A stretch of 64,000 bases of DNA. Source: Progne subis subis. Its lineage: Eukaryota > Chordata > Aves > Passeriformes > Hirundinidae. The position numbers and the translations under genes are program-made. The notes under the pieces were generated by a model. That model saw only the letters and a list, made by a program, of their open reading frames with translations, did not search any database and was not told where the DNA came from. This document shows positions 57,494 through 64,000 of the stretch, piece after piece; positions within the stretch are counted from its first letter, which is position 1; every line of letters starts with the position of its first letter. The stretch is from contig JAKJHU010000054.1 of NCBI GenBank assembly GCA_022316685.1, forward strand, positions 930,001-994,000. The letters are read 5' to 3'.

Positions 57494-57536
57494 GGAGGAG
57501 GAGGAGGAGGAGGAGGAGGAGGAGGAGGAGGAGGAA
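57494..57536. repeat. (GGA)n microsatellite
   Basis: About fourteen GGA triplets. Confidence 0.95.
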
Positions 57537-59159
57537 GTTTCATTCTTTGCCCTGGAGGAGCAGGATATGGAGCTGAGGGGAGGCAATGTGATCCCAGGAT
57601 TCAGCCCCTCGTTTATATTTGGGACAGTGCTGGAGAAGCTCTGAGAAAAAGAGGAATGTTGAGGACTCTGGGAGCCTTTTGGAGGCAGCTTCACACCACG
57701 AGTAGCTGCAGGCAGGATTTTAACACTGCCTGTGCAACCCACAGCGAGAGCTCTGCGTGACTGAAAACCAGGCTGGTGGCAGCCAAGAACGAACAGGTGG
57801 AAGTGGGACAAAAAGGAATAAATTGAATTTGTTTTTAAAGCAGAAAAGGGGCTGTCTCTGGATTGGGCCACCTGAGGATGGCCCACAGGGTTTGGATACA
57901 GAGAGAGGGAGGCTCTTTGCCCTCACAGGGTTTTGGGAAGATGGAGTTGGAGGCAAACACACGAGCAGCTCCCATTGCTCAGCCGAGCGGCTCCGGAAGG
58001 AGTGGGAATGGCTGCTGAGGAGGCTGAACAGGGGAAATGACAGCGTTGGTTTTTATTCCTGCTAGTGATAAACTGTAATTTGCATGTTTAATACAAGCTG
58101 CAGGCTTTTGCAAGCTTGCAGAGTGCCAGGCCGGGCTGTACCCAGGTAAGGGGTGGAATTTTGGGCAGAGGCACGATGGTGTAACACTCACACCCGCTCT
58201 AAAGCTGGGATAAGGCTGTGAAAATTTCCACAGCGGTCAGATTTTTCTGGGTTTAAAAATCTGTCTCAAACCATCTCCAAAGTGCCTTCTCTTCCTGGTT
58301 GGATGAGGTCTAGAAATGCTGTTGGACTCCACATCTCATGGCGCTTCTCAAGGAGGGGTGGGAAATAAAGGAAAATCTCCTCAGTCCTCTACCCCAGCAC
58401 CCCCTCAGCTGCTGTCCTGTGCTTCCCCAGGACCTGAGAGCTGCAGGTGCATGAAATGCCAAATCTCCCTCAGCCTCTCTGCTCTGGACAGGCTGGGGCA
58501 CCCTCCAAACAGAGGGCAGCTGCCAGGCTGGAAGAGAAAATCATCCAACACTTCCCCACCGCACTTCCCCAAGCACCGAGCCTCCAGCTGGAACAAGGCA
58601 GGGTTTCACCCAGGAAAGAGTATTGGCGAAAAAGCCAAGGGAGATTGGCAGCTTTTGCTTTTCAGAGATTGCCTTCCCCTCCAACATCTGCTCCCACACC
58701 TGGAGCCAGGCTGGACTCGGGCTGTGCTGAAGGGCTCCAGCTTTTTCAGCTCATTGCACGGCGCTGGTGCTGCACTCAGGGGATGCTCTGGCACCAAGAG
58801 AGGGGCAGGAGGGTTCCTCCACTCTGTGCCTGCTCTCACACAGGATTTACAGGATATCCAGCAGGAATTTATCCACCACAGCAATGGGAATTTATCCATC
58901 ACAGCAAAATGCGCAGAAACACCACAGGCGAGGTGGAGAAATGCACCGAAACCACCCCCTGTGCCCCTTGCTCCAGATAAGCAGCTGCTTCCCTCTGGTC
59001 TGGATCCTCTAAATGCCTCAGGCTCCCCTTGCTGCTGACTCCCCAGGTCCCAAAGCCGTTTTTCATCCCCCCAAATCCCCCTGGCACTGCCCCCATGTCC
59101 CTGGCACACCCGCTCTGCTCTGCTGTTTCTGTGGAGCCCCTCTGCGCTTCTCCAGCTCC

Positions 59160-59460
59160 CAGGGTATAAATATGGTGTGAGATAAATATTGTCATGGCAC
59201 ATTACCCTGGTCCTTCCTCACCCATACACGCCGCAGACAGAGTTATGCATCTATTTATGTGTGTGTATATATCTAATTATACTGTATAAACTGTATATCC
59301 ACCTCTCTATTGTGGGTATTTAATAGGAACGCCAGCTAATTGCCCTCACTAAATACATCTGGGGATTAACTGTATTGACATTAAATTTACTGGTAATCTC
59401 CTCGAAAATAAACACCCCAAATAAAACAAACACATAAAATAAAAGTAGGGGACATCACCG
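59160..59460. other. Candidate conserved non-coding element
   Basis: AT-rich, repeat-poor sequence with GGTATAAATATGGTG, GAGTTATGCATCTATTTATG, GAACGCCAGCTAATTGCC and GGGGATTAACTGTATTG. Sharp change from GC-rich flanks. Confidence 0.33.
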
Positions 59461-59713
59461 TTTTTATGTCTGGCTCTTTCCAAGGCTGGGGCTTTGCCAA
59501 GCGCTGAGGTCTCCGAAACATTTTCCAAAAACATCCCCCGGGGAGCTGCTGGCTCCTCCTGGAGGTGTTTGCAGCTGCAGGAGCCTCGTGTGAGGTGGCA
59601 GGAAGGCGTTGGTGGCCTCGCTGTGCCCGAGGGGTGACAGCTGGGATGGCAGATTGGCGATGGGCTCCGATGGGCTCCGTGCCTTCCAGCCCGAGGTCAG
59701 CGCCTCCAGCACG

Positions 59714-59828
59714 GAGTCATTAGGGCCGGGCAGAGTCATTAGGGCCGGGCAGAGTCATTAGGGCCGGGCAGAGTCAATTAGGGCTGGGCAGAGTCATTAG
59801 GGCCGGGCAGAGTCATTAGGGCCGAGCA
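59714..59828. repeat. 19-bp tandem repeat, 6 copies
   Basis: Unit GAGTCATTAGGGCCGGGCA, with one copy carrying an extra A (GTCAATTAGGG) and a C to T change. Confidence 0.95.
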
Positions 59829-62800
59829 GATGTTTGACAGCGAGTATCAGATGGGCTGGGGGGGCCCGGTGGGCAGGGGGCCAAGCAGGAAAACCCCGTT
59901 AATGCCAAGTGGGCGTGGGTGGCTGCTGGCACCGAGCCCAGCACGGGGATGGCAGCAGGGTCCGTCCTGGCCTCGCTAAAATCCTCTCTGCAGGTTCTCC
60001 CTCTTTAGCTCCGCATCTTTTTCCGGCCAAGAAAGAGGTGCCGCTCGAGGCTTCGTTATTTTTGGGGGGTTCATCTCGAGCTCGGGGTCTGCACAAGGAA
60101 ACTGCTTGGCCCGGTGCCAGCCCAGGCTGCTGGTGGGACTGGGATGGATCTGAGCCTCCTTCAGCAGGGTAGGGAAGGTCCTGCTGGGATGGCAGGTGCC
60201 AAGAAATGGTCCCATCCAGCAGATTGTCCAGCAGGAGAGCTGCAAGGCCCAAACCAGCCACTGACAACTGGGTAATGTGGAACTCTCCCCTCCGACTCTT
60301 CAGTGCTCCATTTTGGCTCCAGCAGAAACCCCTGATGATGCTGAAGCTGCTGTTTAACATTTTAACATTGTCTGCACATCCCTCCTGGCTGCTGTGCTGC
60401 TGATTGTTTGGTTGGGATCATTTTTATCCCACTCCTTCACCCTGGCAAGGGATGTGCAGCTGCTCGGGAGTGAGGGACCCCGCAGAGCCTGGATCCAGAA
60501 AGGACTGGGAGCCTTTGACCTCTACCATAAATCCTCACTTCTCACGGGTTGGGGTTTTTTTAACCAGCCAGATGAGTGTTCCCATCCGCTTTCCTCAGCT
60601 CATTAATTTATTTAATCCCACGCCTCGGCGGTTTGCAGACCTCTGGCTGCCCCGGAGGGAGGGAGATGCTGCTCCAAGTGCTGCCCAAAGTGTAAGGGGG
60701 AAAATCCACAGCCAGGGCTCTCTGAACCTGCTGCCAGCCTTTTTTCCCCCCTCCTCTGCCACAGACACGAACCAAGGGAAGCTGGGCAGTCGTGACTCCT
60801 TCCTTTCCTCCCTCTTCACCACTTCTCCCTGCCAGGTGCCTCCTCTCTCCCCGCAAAGCCCCGAGGGAAGCAAACACCTTCTGGGACTATTTTGAGCCCA
60901 TATGTTAAATTCATGTTCGTGCTGCTCTCCTGGATCCCAGGTCAATTGGCAGGAGCAAAAGGCAGAGGGAAGAGGCCTCTCCAAACATGCACACGTGGCT
61001 GTTTGCACACGTGGTCCTGCCCACCGGGCTCCTGGGTGTCTCCACCTCGCTGGGAGACCTGTCTCAGGGAGTGCAGGAGAAGTGAGGTGGCTCGGAGGTG
61101 TCACCTGGCCCAGGTGTGTCCAGGGCTAGAGGTCGGCTTTGATGCTCTCTGTGGCAACATCTCGTCACCCCTTGTAAGCCCCGGTTACCCTCAAATGGAC
61201 CCACACTCGTTCTCCTCAGCACATCTGAGCTGTTTTCCCCCCATTCGGCAGCCTCTCTCCCAAGGGATTCCCGGGATGCTGCCAGCCCTGTGCCTTGTGC
61301 GTGCAGCATCTGGATTCCAGCTGTGAGAACGGCTCTCCTTGTCCCTGATGTTGTCCTCATCCTTCCTGCCCTTGTGCCACAGCCTCTGCGAACCCACCAC
61401 CATGGAAATATTCATCCCATGTGCTCCCACGTGGCACTGCCTCCTCCTGGCACCACCGTGCATCCATCATTCATGGAAAATCCTTCTTCCTTTGGGACAC
61501 AGCAACTTGTTTGGAAGTGAAAAAAAAAAAAAATAAACCACCCCAGCATCCATTGGATCTCTTAATTTGACGGGGCTGGGAGCTGGCAGATGAGTATCTT
61601 AAATAACTAATGGTGACTCAGAGGAGCATTAAACAAAGATTGTTACTTCTTCTCCGTTCCTCTTTTGTTTCTCACCCTTCAGCTTTCCTGACAGTTTATT
61701 ATCTCCCGGTTTTCCTTCTGATGATCTCGTTACGATGACAGGGTGTGCATTATCTCTGGCAGCCTCTTCCCAGCGCCTGACCTGTTGTACCAACACACGG
61801 CAGGGGTAAACAAGAGGGATAAACAAGGGGATCCCAGAACCTCGCCCAGGGACACGGCTCTGCTTGCCAGCTCTGGGAAGTGGGAAGCTCCATCTGGGAG
61901 GGTCTCTCTCTCTCTCTCTCTCTCCACTCACCTATTTCCAGGTGCTGAAACTGAATCTCCATTCCAGAATCTGGGCTGGCTTTTCAGGAATCTGCTGTGC
62001 ATTCCGAGCGCTTCCCAAGGCTCCATCCCACAGCAGCCGAGTTCTCCGGGGCCGGGGTGATCCGTGCTGCACCACAGGAGCTCTGCAGCTGCAGGCAGCC
62101 CTGGGATGAGCTGATAATCCCAGCAAACACCACCGGCAGCACCAGGAGCACTCCCATTCCCTGGATCATTGGCTCATTTGTGACCAGGACGTGCTGAGTG
62201 CACAGTTCCCAATTCCCGCAGTTATTTGGGGAATCGGGTGCTGCCAGGAACAGCTGAAGGTCTGCGACCCTCACAAAGTCAAAACCCAGCCTCCTCCTCA
62301 ATGAAATCCATGTCCCAACAGGAATCACCCACTGGAGGAAGGAACTACCTCCCTCACATCCAGGCTGGTGGTTCCCAAGGACCAGGACTGTTAGGTCCAC
62401 GCTTGGTATTGGAAAATCATCTTCAAAGCTGAGAAATGTCTGCATAAAAGGCTGTGGTCTGGCCTTGGGAAGCAGGAAATCTCATTAGGAATTAGCTTGG
62501 GATCAAATAGGATCTCTCAAGCGGTTCTGGAAGGCCAGGTCAGTCTGAGGGAGAAGCGCTCGATGAGCAGAGCCACCTCGGATTTCTTTGAAGAAAAGCG
62601 CCGCATGAAATTTTGATATCACAAAGTATTTAATAGATCTAATTTACAAAGCACTGTTGCTCCCAATTCCCAGAGTGCTGAAAGTCCTGCAACCTATTTC
62701 TTTACAAGCGCGACTCCACCCGTGGCTTTTAATGCAGCAAGACGTTTAACAGCTGCAAGGAATGTTTCAGGACAGGAAGCCCTTCGGAAGCGCACCAGGC

Positions 62801-64000
62801 TCTGCTGTACCTTCACCAGCCACGAGAGTTCTGCAGCTCTGTGCTGACACGAGGGACCGGGGTTTTGTCCCTCAGCCTGGAAGCAGCGCTAGCACAAGGT
62901 GTGAAAGGATCTCTGCTGGCTCAGGAGTTATCCCAGGACTGGCAGCCTCTGCTCAGGGGAACTTCGAAATGAAGGGAGTGTCCCCGAATCCGCAAATCCC
63001 ACATTTTCAGGGACCCCACAGCGCTGTGTGGGCATATTTACAGTGTCCCTTTGGGGGGTGGCTGCTTGTCTGGCCGTGGGACAGAGCGGGCTGTGACACG
63101 TGTGGGCAGCAGCTGTGACCACCTTGGTGTGAGCAGACCACAACTCGACATCCGATGGGACAAGCGCTCCCCGAGGGACCCGCCACTCCTTAACTGGGGA
63201 CAGTGACACCTCCAGCCAGGCGCTGGGGAATCCTGGGATCCTCCTGCTCCTCAGATCCCAGCCCGTCCTGGCCGTGCCCAGCACCTCAGCCTCGCACTGG
63301 TGCCACACGAGGTCAGGCCTGGCTCCTTTGTGACACGAGCCCAGAATTCCGCATGACGACGGAATGTCCCAGCGCCAGCGCACAACCCCTGCCAGAAAAC
63401 CCAAAGTCAGGGTGGATACCATCCAGCTCCTCGTGGAAGTCTTCTGAAGACATAAATCTCCTGTCACGACCAAACACAGAAGTACCCGGGATTTCGGTGA
63501 GTCTTGTAAGAACATCTTTTTTTTCTTTTTTAATAAATATTTGAGCAGCTTCTCCACTCCTGCTGGCTCCAGGGAGGGAGCAGAGAAGTCTCCATCAAAC
63601 CAGGTGGCCTCGGGAGTGGGAGCAGGGAGAGAGCTGATTCACACCAATCATCAACCCCTCCTGCCTGGAGAGTTCTCCAGGCTGGAAAACCGTAGCTTTT
63701 CTTTAAAAAGAAAAAAAAAAAAAAAAATTGGGGTTTCGAGGACCTTGGGTTTATTCCCAGCCACAGCCTTGTACCACAGCAGCAGTGTCTCACCGTTTCC
63801 TCCCTGGAAATCTGTTTAAAAGCCAGATGTTTGCTCAGTGAACTCAACTGGAAGTCACTTGCCTTTGACAAATCTCTTACCTGGGAAGGCTGTGAGCACC
63901 CACAAATGGTTTTTACAAATGCCTGCATGAAAGACACCCGGGTTCAGAGGCTTTCCCAGCCAGAGTCTCTGAACATTCCATGATAGAGACAGTTAAAAAA
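59829..64000. other. Unique sequence, no gene recognised
   Basis: Contains an AT-rich block at 61555-61780 with TTAATTTGACGG and CTTAAATAACTAATGG, a (TC)n run at 61903-61924, A runs at 61518 and 63709-63727, and a weak exon-like segment at 63345-63496 described in the findings. Confidence 0.5.
61903..61924. repeat. (TC)n microsatellite
   Basis: About eleven uninterrupted TC dinucleotides. Confidence 0.95.

Larger units (their letters stand above)
55546..59159. other. Unique sequence, no gene recognised
   Basis: Contains the AT-rich block 56300-56510, a direct duplication at 56975, a GGA repeat at 57494 and donor-like CAG/GTAAGG at 58145 without a convincing exon. A 240-codon + frame (58316-59038) has no recognisable domain. 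Confidence 0.5.

Overview
The window looks like non-coding nuclear DNA from a bird, most likely a songbird. The evidence is four 3'-type fragments and one open-reading-frame fragment of CR1 LINEs, the dominant avian retroposon, together with solo long terminal repeats (LTRs) resembling families I associate with passerines (recalled, not searched). Tandem repeats are abundant and much of the sequence is GC-rich, which would fit a microchromosome or subtelomeric setting; that placement is inference. I recognise no protein-coding gene, tRNA, rRNA, snRNA or CRISPR array. Long open frames are explained by tandem repeats whose unit lacks stops, by mobile elements, or by chance.

Layout. 1-11.4 kb: unique sequence with A/T runs, a 26-bp minisatellite (4475-4714), a 43-bp minisatellite (5787-6100) and an LTR remnant (3780-3915). 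11.4-13.8 kb: four complete solo LTRs from three families, two of them inverted and head to head. 15.5-20.1 kb: an (ATTTT)n tract, a CR1 tail, and (CCCTT)n, (CCCATT)n and (GGGAT)n satellites. 21-32 kb: another CR1 tail, a 41-bp minisatellite, a (GGGAAT)n satellite and five more LTRs, four of them from one superfamily that carries a TATA-like box, an AATAAA signal and an internal VNTR. 32-44 kb: unique sequence, a CR1 fragment, a 37-bp minisatellite (36021-36425), an LTR (37122-37723), an AT-rich tract, a CpG-rich block (39660-40135), a 1-kb degenerate minisatellite and a further VNTR-bearing LTR (43138-43632). 45.6-46.5 kb: a second CpG-rich block with a consensus RFX X-box, followed by a 16-bp minisatellite. 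48-55.5 kb: CR1 coding remnant, LTR-like remnant, a ~950-bp array of 16-bp units, AT-rich possibly conserved sequence and a CR1 tail. 55.5-64 kb: mostly unique, with several AT-rich blocks of enhancer-like composition.

No set of genes here works together. The readable biology is genome dynamics: solo LTRs left by endogenous retroviruses, decayed CR1 copies, minisatellites (three sharing a 9-bp core), G-quadruplex-capable satellites, two CpG-rich candidate promoters and several candidate conserved non-coding elements. I found no convincing new biological system. The strongest items for follow-up are the inverted LTR pair, the VNTR downstream of the TATA box in one LTR superfamily, and the X-box/CpG block.
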